Part shown: positions 13,001 through 24,904 of the stretch, in pieces
How the letters are laid out: every line of letters starts with the position of its first letter
Numbering within the stretch: the first letter of the stretch is position 1
NCBI RefSeq assembly: GCF_964340395.1
Contig: NC_135550.1
Span: 1,971,501-2,035,500, forward strand
From: Glandiceps talaboti
Taxonomy: Eukaryota; Hemichordata; Enteropneusta; Spengelidae
Reading direction: 5' to 3'
Length of the DNA stretch: 64,000 nucleotides
Position numbers and translations under genes: made by a program
The notes under the pieces: generated by a model
Database searches by the model: none
Told to the model about the DNA's origin: nothing
What the model saw: only the letters and a program-made list of their open reading frames with translations

Positions 13001-16000
13001 TACAAGGCTTTGATTGGTTTACAGAGTGTACTGTACAAAGTGTGTACAAGGCTTTGATTGGTTTACAGAGTGTACTGTATAAAGTGTATACAAGGCTTTG
13101 ATTGGTTAAAGAGTGTACAAGGCTTTGATTGGTTAAAGAGTGTACTGTACAAAGTGTGTACAAGGCTTTGATTGGTTAAAGAGTGTACTGTACAAAGTGT
13201 GTACAAGGCTTTGATTGGTTTACAGAGTGTACTGTACAAAGTGTGTACAAGGCTTTGATTGGTTTACAGAGTGTACTGTATAAAGTGTGTACAAGGCTTT
13301 GATTGGTTAAAGAGTGTACAAGGCTTTGATTGGTTAAAGAGTGTACTGTACAAAGTGTGTACAAGGCTTTGATTGGTTTACAGAGTGTACTGTACAAAGT
13401 GTGAACAAGGCTTTGATTGGTTAAAGAGTGTACTGTACAAAGTGTGTACAAGGCTTTGATTGGTTTACAGAGTGTACTGTACAAAGTGTGTACAAGGCTT
13501 TGATTGGTTAAAGAGTGTACTGTACAAGTGTGTACAAGGCTTTGAATGGTTACAAAGTGTACTGTACAAAGTGTGTACAAGGCTTTGATTGGTTAAAGAG
13601 TGTACTGTACAAAGTGTGTACAAGGCTTTGATTGGTTAAAGAGTGTACTGTACAAGTGTGTACAAGGCTTTGAATGGTTACAAAGTGTACTGTACAAAGT
13701 GTGTACAAGGCTTTGATTGGTTAAAGAGTGTACTGTACAAAGTGTGTACAAGGCTTTGATTGGTTAAAGAGTGTACTGTACAAAGTGTGTACAAGGCTTT
13801 GATTGGTTAAAGAGTGTACTGTACAAAGTGTGTACAATGCTTTGAATGGTTAAAGAGTGTACTGTACAAAGTGTGTACAAGGCTTTGAATGGTTACAAAG
13901 TGTGTACAAGGCTTTGATTGGTTTACAGAGTGTACTGTACAAAGTGTGTACAAGGCTTTGAATTGTTACAAAGTGTGTACATGTACAAGGCTTTGAATGG
14001 TTACAAAGTGTGTACAAGGCTTTGATTGGTTAAGGAGTGTACTGTACAAAGTATGTACAAGGCTTTGATTGGTTACTGAGTGTACTGTACAAAGTGTGTA
14101 CAAGGCTTTGATTGGTTAAAGAGTGTACTGTACAAGTGTGTACAAGGCTTTGATTGGTTAAAGAGTGTACTGTATAAAGTGTGTACAAGGCTTTGATTGG
14201 TTAAAGAGTGTACTGTACAAGTGTGTACAAGGCTTTGATTGGTTAAAGAGTGTACTGTACAAAGTGTGTACAAGGCTTTGATTGGTTAAAGAGTGTACTG
14301 TACAAGTGTGTACAAGGCTTTGATTGGTTAAAGAGTGTACTGTACAAAGTGTGTACAAGGCTTTGAATTGTTACAAAGTGTACTGTACAAAGTGTGTACA
14401 AGGCTTTGATTGGTTAAAGAGTGTACTGTACAAAGTGTGTACAAGGCTTTGATTGGTTAAAGAGTATACTGTACAAAGTGTGTACAAGGCTTTGATTGGT
14501 TTACAGAGTGTACTGTACAAAGTGTGTACAAGGCTTTGATTGGTTAAAGAGTATACTGTACAAAGTGTGTACAAGGCTTTGATTGGTTACTGAGTGTACT
14601 GTACAAAGTGTGTACAAGGCTTTGATTGGTTTACAGAGTGTACTGTACAGTGTGTACAAGGCTTTGATTGGTTAAAGAGTGTACTGTACAAAGTGTGTAC
14701 AAGGCTTTGATTGGTTTACAGAGTGTACTGTACAAAGTGTGTACAAGGCTTTGATTGGTTAAAGAGTGTACTGTACAAAGTGTGTACAAGGCTTTGATTG
14801 GTTAAAGAGTGTACTGTACAAAGTGTGTACAAGGCTTTGATTGGTTTACAGAGTGTACTGTATAAAGTGTGTACAATGCTTTGATTGGTTTACAGAGTGT
14901 ACTGTATAAAGTGTGTACAAGGCTTTGATTGGTTTACAGAGTACTGTATAAAGTGTGTACAAGGCTTTGATTGGTTTACAGAGTGTACTGTATAAAGTGT
15001 GTACAAGGCTTTGATTGGTTTACAGAGTGTACTGTACAAAGTGTGTACAAGGCTTTGATTGGTTTACAGAGTGTACTGTACAAAGTGTGAACAAGGCTTT
15101 GATTGGTTAAAGAGTGTACTGTACAAAGTGTGTACAAGGCTTTGATTGGTTAAAGAGTGTACTGTACAAAGAGTGTACAAGGCTTTGATTGGTTTACAGA
15201 GTGTACTGTACAAAGTGTGAACAAGGCTTTGATTGGTTAAAGAGTGTACTGTACAAAGAGTGTACAAGGCTTTGATTGGTTAAAGAGTGTACTGTACAAA
15301 GTGTGTACAAGGCTTTGATTGGTTACTGAGTGTACTGTACAAAGTGTGTACAAGGCTTTGATTGGTTAAAGAGTGTACTGTACAAAGTGTGTACAAGGCT
15401 TTGATTGGTTAAAGAGTGTACTGTACAAAGTTTGTACAAGGCTTTGATTGGTTAAAGAGTGTACTGTACAAAGTGTGTACAAGGCTTTGATTGGTTTACA
15501 GAGTGTACTGTATAAAGTGTGTACAAGGCTTTGATTGGTTTACAGAGTGTACTGTATAAAGTGTGTACAAGGCTTTGATTGGTTTACAGAGTGTACTGTA
15601 TAAAGTGTGTACAAGGCTTTGATTGGTTTACAGAGTGTACTGTATAAAGTGTGTACAAGGCTTTGATTGGTTTACAGAGTGTACTGTACAAAGTGTGTAC
15701 AAGGCTTTGATTGGTTAAAGAGTGTACTGTACAAAGTGTGAACAAGGCTTTGATTGGTTAAAGAGTGTACTGTACAAAGTGTGTACAAGGCTTTGATTGG
15801 TTAAAGAGTGTACTGTACAAAGTGTGAACAAGGCTTTGATTGGTTAAAGAGTGTACTGTACAAAGAGTGTACAAGGCTTTGATTGGTTAAAGAGTGTACT
15901 GTACAAAGTGTGTACAAGGCTTTGATTGGTTACTGAGTGTACTGTACAAAGTGTGTACAAGGCTTTGATTGGTTAAAGAGTGTACTGTACAAAGTGTGTA

Positions 16001-16353
16001 CAAGGCTTTGATTGGTTACTGAGTGTACTGTACAAAGTGTGTACAAGGCTTTGATTGGTTAAAGAGTGTACTGTACAAAGTGTGTACAAGGCTTTGATTG
16101 GTTACTGAGTGTACTGTACAAAGTGTGTACAAGGCTTTGATTGGTTAAAGAGTGTACTGTACAAAGTGTGTGCAAGGCTTTGATTGGTTACTGAGTGTAC
16201 TGTATAAAGTGTGTACAAGGCTTTGATTGGTTAAAGAGTGTACTGTACAAAGTGTGAACAAGGCTTTGATTGGTTTACAGAGTGTACTGTACAAAGTGTG
16301 TACAAGGCTTTGATTGGTTTACAGAGTGTACTGTACAAAGTGTGTACAAGGCT
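7047..16353. repeat. Minisatellite 1 in NXF1 intron (43/44-bp unit, ~9.3 kb)
   Basis: Roughly 220 tandem copies (estimated as length over unit) of a unit containing GTGTACTGTACAAAGTG, then TGTACAAGGCTTTGATTGG, then TTAAAGA or TTTACAGA. The main variants are 43 bp (TTAAAGA) and 44 bp (TTTACAGA), plus shortened units where GAGTGTACAAGG replaces the full start. Higher-order copies exist: blocks recur at an offset of 2283 bp (8180-9776 versus 10463-12059) and again at 1392 bp (11137-12188 versus 12529-13580). All frames here, up to 169 aa, are repeat translations and not genes. Confidence 0.98.
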
Positions 16354-16429
16354 ACATTTCCAAAATATGAGAGTATCCTTGCAGAAAGTACAATTTTAAT
16401 GAGGTGCTACTTTAATTACTAGCCCCCTG

Positions 16430-17400
16430 AAGAAGATACTGTTAGAGTGAGCTCCATGTGTGCATACATGTGTTTGTCCATCTGTAATACGTCATTTCTC
16501 AGACATGCAATATGTTATTTCATTCATACCTGGCACATAGGTTACATATCATGTGGTACATGTGCATGTTACTTGGTTTTGCGATATATATGCAAATTTG
16601 ACCAAATGGCGGCCATATCTGTAGTTAAAAATCACTATTTACTGCATAACTCAAAACTGTAATACATAGAGACTCCATTCAAGTCACACTGTGTCTACCC
16701 CATATTGTCTGAAGTGAGCTACCTTTTGAGACCTTGACCTTGACCTTCAGGGTCAATTATCAAAATCAAGCCAATTCCTGCCTATCACAGACACATTGTA
16801 GTGTTTACAAATTTCTTTTAAATCATGTTTACAAGTAATATTGAAGAAAGAAGTATACACAAACATTATTTTTGGTGCTCATGTAACTTTACTGAATGGC
16901 AGCCATATTTGTAGTAAAAAATCACTATATTACTACATAACCCAAAAACTTCAATACATAGACTCTATTCAAGTTGACCTTTACCTTGACCAACAGGGTC
17001 GACCATCAAAATTAAGCTATTACTTACATATTGCAAACAATTTGTAGCAATTGTGTGTAGCTAATGTCTTTTAGATCATGTCTATAGATAATGCACAGAT
17101 ACTTTGTAGCAATTATGTGTGGCTAATGTCTTTTAGATCATGTCTATAGATAATGCACAGATACTTTGTAGCGATTATGTGTGGCTAATGTCTTTTAGAT
17201 CATGTCTATAGATAATGCAGAACCAGATAAATATACATGTATTACTTTGTTCATAACTCTTTTTACTCAATGACAGCCATATTTGTAGTCAACAATCATG
17301 ACTTACCACATAACTCAAAAATATTAATACATAGAGACTATAAGCAAGTGTCAAACTTGAGTTTGACCTTTGTCCTTGACTCTGATCTTCTCGTTCAATT
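16430..17400 (+). repeat. Dispersed repeat with internal tandem units; DIRS target
   Basis: Related blocks starting near 16600, 16894 and 17270 share GGC(G/A)GCCATATxTGTAGT and ATAACTCAAAA. A 62-bp unit (TAGATCATGTCTATAGATAA) is repeated three times at about 17044-17222. The rightmost block is broken at 17410 by the DIRS-like element and continues after 22358. No coding sequence seen. Confidence 0.75.
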
Positions 17401-17982
17401 ATCAAAATTCTGTACATACAATTACCCACTTTTTGGCTTACTTTTGGGTGTCCCTCTGCTTCCCCTTGTGTAATTGCCAAGTTTTTTTCATTTGGTTTTC
17501 CCTCCACAAGATTGTGTCAACCTCACTTAGGAACTTGTGTACATCCCATTTTAGTTTAGAATGGCCACAATCTTTGTGTAGACTGCAGATCTTGTCAACA
17601 AGACCATTCATGTGATCATGGCAGTCAATGGATGTGTTTTCATTGTGTAGTGAGTCCAATGACATCATGCTTCAACACATTTTTACACTAGCGTCTAGAG
17701 CGAACTTCCACGTCTTCAGTAAGTATCTATGGTGAAGGTAAGTCCGCTTCTTTTTCTCAGCAAAACCTTCTCTTTCAAGGCAATATTATTACCTTTCAAA
17801 GTTAAACTGGAGTGCCTGTTGTTGTCACCACACCACACTGGTTGATTTGAGTACCTCGGAACTCGATCTATCAGTTCGATAGACGTGTTCCAAACTTCCT
17901 ACCTCGGTGTTCTCAGCCCAATTATGGACTAGTTTGCCTGATCGATACGATCACACAGGGAGAAGCGGGACTTATCCCCACT

Positions 17983-19583
17983 ATGGAGGTCAGGAACGTC
18001 TCTCTTAGTTATGGTCAAACCACTGCAGCGGTACACAGTACATTACTGCCGGCAGCATACATGACTGGTCAGTCTGTACACCAGACACCCATCAATTCTA
18101 TAACCGACCGAAACAGCAGTGCAACCTGGACTATTTTTCTCCCCTTGGGTGACACTCCTATGTTCCTTACAGCCAGTTTCTTGTGATAAACTCTCAATAT
18201 TGCAACTAATATACAGGGGTTCATGCGCAGATGACGGTGAACACTGCCTGTTTACCACAGGGAACAGTACCCTATTTACCACAGGGGACAGCACCCTTCT
18301 TCCTCAGTGCTCCAATGCCTGGCAACAAACCATTCATCAGGGTGGACTCCACCTGTCACTAACCCCACACCAGGTCCAGTGACAAATGAGTCCCCACCCC
18401 AGGGAATTAGAGGGTCGCAGCAGGCATTCAATCTATGTCCTCTTGGCCATCCCATTCCCGTAGTAGGTCTTCTGCTTGGGGTAGGGCACCCTCTCTTGAT
18501 CCAGCTGTTTCTGAGTTGAAACACAGTGATTGTGCTCGCTACCCTTATAATGACCATCCCGAATGTTTGATCGGTTAGCTCAGGAAGGAGGCACATCTCC
18601 ACGTCCATCAAGGGATGTTTTGGAAATTCATGCTAATGGTATCAGCGATGTTGAATCCCGTTCTGAAATTTTGATTGGAGTGACTAGTCCCAGCCCATCA
18701 TCTCCGACTGCTTGTGATGAAGTTGCCTATGAAGAGGTAATTTCGTGGATTTACGAACAGTTTCGCGACTGTAAACAGCACGCTCCAACCAAACTGCCCG
18801 AATCACAAATGTTTCAGTCATTTGGTGGAAGTGCTGCGAGTTTCCTATTACCCAGCCACGTCTCTTCCTTGGGCCGTTTCAGTCTCATCTCAACAACTAC
18901 AAATCAAGAGCAAATTGGCAGGTGTGAACGACACGGATCCCCTCCCACTGGGTTGATTCCCATGGTTCAAATCTAAGTCGAAGTCTTACCATGTGCATAG
19001 TCTTACCATGAACCATGACTAAAGGTATCCCACATTGGAAAAGGAAGTTAGGTTAATAGTCGATGAAAAGTATACCTCCTTCAAATCCTATGTGGTTTGT
19101 CGCTTCCCCGTGCAGTCCTTAGATGAATTTTTGTCTAAGAACGTACGTTTTTTCACTCAGTAGCGACAAGCATGACTGATCTCACAGACTCATCATTACG
19201 TCAGCAGACATCGCTCATTTTATTGGAACATGACACCTTCATTGAGTGACTGGCACCGAAGTACACCCCTGAACTGAAACTAGAGGCTACGGCTAGTAAG
19301 TCAAGTAGCTCTAGATTTTTGTTTGGAGACCCTTTGAGCTTGATGGCTAAGCAGGTACCGGTCACGGTTGAGAGGGAGCCAAAACACAAAACCCCCTCAG
19401 TTTTGGGCCACTGCCATGCCTCAAGCATCTGTTCCTGTTCCAACCATGAGACAACAACCACAAGCCAGTGGAAACAAACGTCAAGGTCAGAATAAGAAAT
19501 GCAACTGTAAGTCCAGACAAAAGCGGGGCCAGGCTGTGAGTTCGAGAGGCAATAGCCAGTTGAATAAGCCAGCCACTTCCTAA
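17983..19583 (+). pseudogene. DIRS-like gag-region remnants
   Basis: Three open pieces lie in order. 17983-18186 contains a repeated block (see findings). 18563-18976 has ACDEVAYEEVISWIYEQF, resembling the acidic helix in DIRS gag proteins as I recall them. 19368-19583 is basic, with KRQGQNKKCNCKSRQKR, perhaps a nucleic-acid-binding tail. They are interrupted by stops and shifted frames. Assignment rests mainly on position before the RNase H and recombinase remnants. Confidence 0.5.
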
Positions 19584-20469
19584 ACCAACACACAAGAGTC
19601 GGGAAGTCGCCAGTGGTTTTCCTGACTCCCTCTCTGGTCAGGCCACTGCATCGGTATACAATACATTTCCGCCCATGGCAAATGCGATCGATTAGTCTAT
19701 GGACCAGACACCGGTAAATGCTACTACTGACCAGCCCTCCAGACGAACGTTTTTTATACACTGCAAGAGAAGGTTACCACCCATTGTTGGTGCTTGGTTT
19801 CCCCCTCTTTCGGCCAAACATCAGGGTCTGGTTGGATTTTTTTTGCAACCACGTCTTCAAAACTGGTTCCAAATAAACAGTCTTTACCTAAGTAGTTTCT
19901 GCCTGGTTGACCAGCATCCACGCGATCTTCTATTCAACCTTTGCTAGTCGACTGGATGCCACACGAAAAGCATGTCGAGCAACCGCATTTTGTATGTCAC
20001 TTTGTTCGAGACCCCCAAGCAAGCTAGTGGGCCCTCGGATTCTGTCTTTAGTCCCGACAATCCATTCTAGTCGCTACACAGTGCATGTTTTTTTTTTGTC
20101 AAAATGCATTTTCTTACTAGACAGGGTGTGTGGACTAGATTGTCTTTCTAGTAAGGCTTGTATTGGAACAATCCCACATATAAGCCAGACTATTTCGGGC
20201 CAATGTTTTCCATTACTGACATTTACTCAGGGTACGACTCCTAATGGGAAACCTTCCTTTCATGGTCAGACCACTGCAGCGATATTCAATACAAATTTCC
20301 ACCAGTGGCAAGTGTGGTCGGTCAGTCTATGTATCAGACACTGATTAATGTTATGACTGGCTAGTTGGGAATACAGAATGTGCCCTACTCAGATGTACTT
20401 GTTAGTCAACTAACGCACCAGTGCCCAACCATTGGAATCCGTGGTTCCCATCCTACCACCTCCTTTTCC

Positions 20470-21155
20470 TCACCTTCATTAAAGGTGGTTGGACAAGGAG
20501 GCCCAGTTGGAAGGGAAAACCCTTGTTGAGTTGGAAACCAGACTTTCCCCTTTTTACCGATGCGTCCAAGGAGAGATGAGGAATCTCTCTGATCCACCTT
20601 CTGACTTCTGGTACTTGGGATCAGCCGACCAGCCCCTGTTATGTCAGCTGATTAGAAGTACAGTAGTGTTCTTAGTGCTTCATCAGTTTGAAGACCTGGT
20701 GTAACATCACTGTCTGCTAGCAGAATAGTGGTAGTTTACATCAACAAAAAAAAAAGGGGGGGGGGGGTGTCCAGGTCATCAGCCCTGTGTTATCTCACTT
20801 TGGACCGAATGTTTTAGGGTACAAGGACAGAAGATAACACTCAGGGTACGTCATCTCCTGGAGAATCACAACAGTATTGCAAACACACTTTTGCGCTGCA
20901 TTCAGGTTCGCTCCATAGAGTGGGGGATTCCACAGGATGTTGCCAATATTCTTCATCAAGTGGGATAAACCAGTGGTTGGCCTGTTCGCAACTTTTCTTA
21001 CACAAACTGCCCCTCTTTGTGTCTTCAGTACCAGACTTCATACCCTTGCCACCAGGTGGACCAGGTTCTCTTTCAACAATCGATTGATCCACTCCGAAGC
21101 TCTGTTCAACAGTTTACTACCTCCTTGTTTGAGCTTGTTGGCATACAGAAGTTAG
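20470..21155 (+). pseudogene. DIRS-like RNase H / RT C-terminal remnant
   Basis: Reading through shifts, the sequence gives LFTDASKERWG at about 20548-20580 (an RNase H FTDAS box), VLHQFEDLV near 20676-20702 and VVVYINK near 20728-20750, then PVVGLFATFLTQTAPLCVF near 20970-21030. This order matches the RNase H part of DIRS-type polyproteins. Stops, an A/G-run and frameshifts prevent a functional product. Confidence 0.7.
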
Positions 21156-21339
21156 CTGTTCATTCCATCATGGTATAACCATTCAGCCATTTCTAGTACC
21201 ATTAGGAGTGTTGGAGGTCTCGACTTTGGACAGAATAAGGTCTTGTCCAGTATGATCAGGAATTTCCACTTTCAGAGACCACCACAGCCCATTTCAGTTT
21301 TCCAGTGGAGTCTTTCTTTAGTGCTCAACATCCTACGAT

Positions 21340-21990
21340 CTGCCTTTTGAGCCTCTAAGCATGATTTCGTGGGAGTATCTCACACTTAAGACCGTCTTCC
21401 TTCTAGCCCTTGCTTTAGACAGTCGTGGAAGTGAAATCCATGCATTGGATGTTAACCAGGGTCTAATCCAGTGGCTTCAACACCAGGTTGTCCTCTGGAC
21501 TCACCTTTGATTCATCGCTAAGAATCAGGTCTTAGACTTGGTGGCTTCTCCCTTTATCATCAAGGATGTAGCCACTCTTGTGGGAAATGACTGAAGAAAA
21601 TGTATTCTATGCCGGTCAGCGCTCTCAACCGGTACTGTAATTGCACTAAGAACATTAGAGGCGATAGTACCCATCTGCTCATCCCTTGGAAATCGAACAA
21701 TTGGAGTGTGCCAAGTGGATAATTAATATCTTTAAAGTAGCATACAGTTCTTTCACAGCTGACTTGCAGGTCATCTAAAGTCATTGCTCATGAAGTACGA
21801 GCAGTGGCTACATCCTGGGTACTCTGCTCTGGCGTACCCATTAATCAGTCATAGAGGCAGGAACCTGGCGCTCTAAGAACTCGTTCATCAGCTTTTACCT
21901 CTTGGACATGGCCCAAGTGGCAGAGAGGATGTCTACCCTAGGTGCTATCAGTTCTGCTCAGAATATTGCTACTCCTTTTGGCGTGGAGAC
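21340..21990 (+). pseudogene. DIRS-like tyrosine recombinase remnant
   Basis: The stretch near 21380-21460 reads TLKTVFLLALALDSRGSEIH, the Box A region with its Arg seen in DIRS recombinases (KTxFLLALASxxRxSEIHAL). Near 21780-21830 it reads IAHEVRAVATSWVLCSGVP, containing the HxxR motif. The middle is frameshifted. Known DIRS elements use this enzyme, not an integrase, to insert. Confidence 0.75.
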
Positions 21991-22835
21991 TCCCTCCACT
22001 GAGTAGGTGTCGTATTCTAGACTTACCCAAAAGTAAGCAAAAAGGTGGGTATTTGTCTGTACAGAATTGTAATTTCTACTGACATGAATTTCTGTATAAG
22101 ACTAATACCCACCTTTTGCACTCCCATCCTCCTCCCCTCAGTCTCCAGCTAGTTAATCTTTGTTTTAATAGACCAAGGTGTACTGGGGATTGACTAGTCA
22201 GGGTCATGTGACCACTAGGGGATGGCCCACTGGGTGCAGTGAGCACAAATTTATCTACTTGGCAATTACACAAGGGGAAGCAGAGGGACACCCAAAAGTA
22301 AGCCAAAAGGTGGGTATTAGTCTTGTACAGAAATTCACTTCAGTAGAAATTGTAATTCAGCAATTTCCTGCACTATCAGACACTTTGTAGTATTTATTTG
22401 TTGCCACCAACTTCATTTAAATCATGTCTGCATTCAGTCACATAGAAGTAAAGTATTGGGGGGGGGGGGGGGGGAACTGTGTCTTTTACAAAGAGTTGTT
22501 TTCTAGTATATCATGTACTATCTGTGGACATTATATGAGTCTGGTATCGAGCCTTCGGTTTACTAAGATAGGTGCTAACTAAATCTATTGTTCTTCAATG
22601 TAGTACATTCTTCGAGTGGGTGATAGTGGTTCCTCTGTTATGCTAGTCTAATCACCCTGTGATCAAGATAGTGTAAACATTGGCAGCACCAAAACAGTAC
22701 AGTGCAAGTTCATGGAATTCTGTCAATAAAACTCAGCAATGCCTCCAAACTGAGACTATCTATTCAGTAACTTATCACTGTTGTATCAACATGTTTGCGT
22801 CTATCTTAGTAAAGCGAAGGTTCAGTTACCAGAGT

Positions 22836-24212
22836 AATAAGTTTGACTTGGCCTGGCAAGATAGCTAAGCATGTGTATATGTGAGGGTATGCAATAAGTT
22901 TGACTTGGCCTGGCAAGATAGCTAAGCATGTGTATATGTGAGGGTATGTAATAAGTTTGACTTGGCCTGGCAAGATAGCTAAGCATGTGTATATGTGAGG
23001 GTATGTAATAAGTTTGAGTTGGCCTGGCAAGATAGCTAAGCATGTGTATATGTGAGGGTATGTAATAAGCTTGACTTGGCCTGGCAAGATAGCTAAGCAT
23101 GTGTATATGTGAGGGTATGTAATAAGCTTGACTTGGCCTGGCAAGATAGCTAAGCATGTGTATATGTGAGGGTATGTAATAAGCTTGACTTGGCCTGGCA
23201 AGATAGCTAAGCATGTGTTTATGTGAGGGTATGTAATAAGTTTGACTTGGCCTGGCAAGATAGCTAAGCATGTGTATATGTGAGGGTATGTAATAAGTTT
23301 GACTTGGCCTGGCAAGATAGCTAAGCATGTGTATATGTGAGGGTATGTAATAAGCTTGACTTGGCCTGGCAAGATAGCTAAGCATGTGTTTATGTGAGGG
23401 TATGTAATAAGTTTGACTTGGCCTGGCAAGATAGCTAATCATGTGTATATGTGAGGGTATGTAATAAGTTTGACTTGGCCTGGCAAGATAGCTAAGCATG
23501 TGTATATGTGAGGGTATGTAATAAGCTTGAGTTGGCCTGGCAAGATAGCTAAGCATGTGTATATGTGAGGGTATGTAATAAGCTTGACTTGGCCTGGCAA
23601 GATAGCTAAGCATGTGTATATGTGAGGGTATGTAATAAGTTTGACTTGGCCTGGCAAGATAGCTAAGCATGTGTATATGTGAGGGTATGTAATAAGTTTG
23701 ACTTGGCCTGGCAAGATAGCTAAGCATGTGTATATGTGAGGGTATGTAATAAGCTTGACTTGGCCTGGCAAGATAGCTAAGCATGTGTTTATGTGAGGGT
23801 ATGTAATAAGTTTGACTTGGCCTGGCAAGATAGCTAAGCATGTGTATATGTGAGGGTATGTAATAAGTTTGACTTGGCCTGGCAATATAGCTAAGCATGT
23901 GTATATGTGAGGGTATGTAATAAGTTTGACTTGGCCTGGCAAGATAGCTAAGCATGTGTATATGTGAGGGTATGTAATAAGCTTGACTTGGCCTGGCAAG
24001 ATAGCTAAGCATGTGTATATGTGAGGGTATGTAATAAGTTTGACTTGGCCTGGCAAGATAGCTAAGCATGTGTATATGTGAGGGTATGTAATAAGTTTGA
24101 CTTGGCCTGGCAAGATAGCTAAGCATGTGTATATGTGAGGGTATGTAATAAGTTTGACTTGGCCTGGCAAGATAGCTAAGCATGTGTATATGTGAGGGTA
24201 TGTAATAAGCTT
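22836..24212. repeat. Minisatellite 2 in NXF1 intron (57-bp unit, ~24 copies)
   Basis: Unit: AATAAGTTTGACTTGGCC, then TGGCAAGATAGCTAAGCA, then TGTGTATATGTGAGGGTATGT, 57 bp with few variants (TTTGAC/CTTGAC, TGTATA/TGTTTA). Because 57 is a multiple of three, no stop accumulates in two minus-strand frames, giving a 518-residue frame (22822-24378) with a 19-residue period. It ends 68 bp before NXF1 exon c. Confidence 0.97.
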
Positions 24213-24280
24213 CATTTGGATCAATAGTCATGTTTTCTGAAATGTTGAAAATGTGATTCAAAGTTATTATTTTCATCCAG

Positions 24281-24398
24281 GCCTGTTTCTCACTAACCAT
24301 ACCACCACCTCCACCAAGAGACTTTAGTGGACCTAAAGGACAGTCACTGGGGATATATGTAGAATACTCAAGATCCATAAGAAGGACAGCAGACCATG
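24281..24398 (+). CDS. NXF1: NXF1 exon c (NTF2-like domain)
   Basis: The acceptor is ttttcatccag and the donor gtaggt. The 118 nt begin ACFSLTIPPPPP and run to TADH plus one base. CFSLTIP matches the CCSLSIP strand of vertebrate NXF1; the stretch after it is variable between species. It lies 68 bp after the end of the 57-bp minisatellite. A long open frame crosses this exon on the opposite strand but is an artefact of that repeat. Confidence 0.93.
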
Positions 24399-24409
24399 GT
24401 AGGTATCTG

Positions 24410-24415
24410 TGTGTA

Positions 24416-24457
<42 letters not shown>

Positions 24458-24575
24458 TGTGTCTGTGTCTGTGTCTGAGTGTGCGTGTCTGTGTGTGTGT
24501 CTGTCTGCCTGTCTGTCTGTCTGTCTGTGTCTGTCTTTGTCTTTGTCTTTGTCTGTGTCTAACTCTCTGACCATC
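24410..24575. repeat. (TG)n / (TCTG)n microsatellite
   Basis: A TG-dinucleotide run grading into TGTCTG and TCTG units, starting just inside the 506-bp intron after NXF1 exon c. Frames across it are low-complexity and not coding. Confidence 0.95.
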
Positions 24576-24904
24576 TGTTTGCCTGCCTCAGACTTTCTTA
24601 CTGTGTAGATGGGTGGTTAGGATGCATGCATATGTGGCTAACAGACCATAAGATACAGTCACATTCTGTGTTTGACAATATCATACCATGTTGACAGTGA
24701 AACATCACGTCTTCAGAACTCCCAATAACTAGATTTTACAGTTTCCTAAAATTACCAATGCTGCCAATAACAGTATTTTACAGACTGAGTGTAATTTCCT
24801 AATTACTTCAGAATTATTGTTCAGCTTCACTTTAAACCCATCCTTTTACAAAATTCAGAAATTAGCTTGTTGTAATGTTTCCTTTCCTTTCCTTATCTCT
24901 ACAG

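Larger units (their letters stand above)
17410..22358 (+). mobile_element. DIRS-like tyrosine-recombinase retrotransposon, decayed
   Basis: About 4.95 kb with inverted terminal repeats: 17410-17483 is the reverse complement of about 22250-22332 (shared cores CCCAAAAGTAAGCC and GGGGAAGCAGAGGGACACCC). Next to the right end, 22025-22125 carries sequence complementary to both outer ends, like the internal complementary region of DIRS elements. Inside, in order, are gag-like fragments, an RNase H-like LFTDASKERWG, PVVGLFATFLTQTAPL, and a tyrosine recombinase. Many stops and frameshifts show it is dead. The insertion splits a repeat unit whose empty version is at about 16754-16810. Confidence 0.85.

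Noticed and set aside
7083-15267. Many minus-strand open frames of 60-169 aa with HSLTNQSLVHTLYSTL-like repeats
   Set aside because: They are direct translations of the 43/44-bp minisatellite, with no start context, domain or splice evidence.
18043-18611. Minus-strand frames over the DIRS-like element
   Set aside because: They are shadows of the plus-strand gag remnants with no family similarity.
22806-24378. Repeat protein genes of 207, 261 and 518 aa on the minus strand
   Set aside because: The frames exist because the 57-bp period is a multiple of three; two overlapping frames are equally open and one overlaps the antisense of a real exon.
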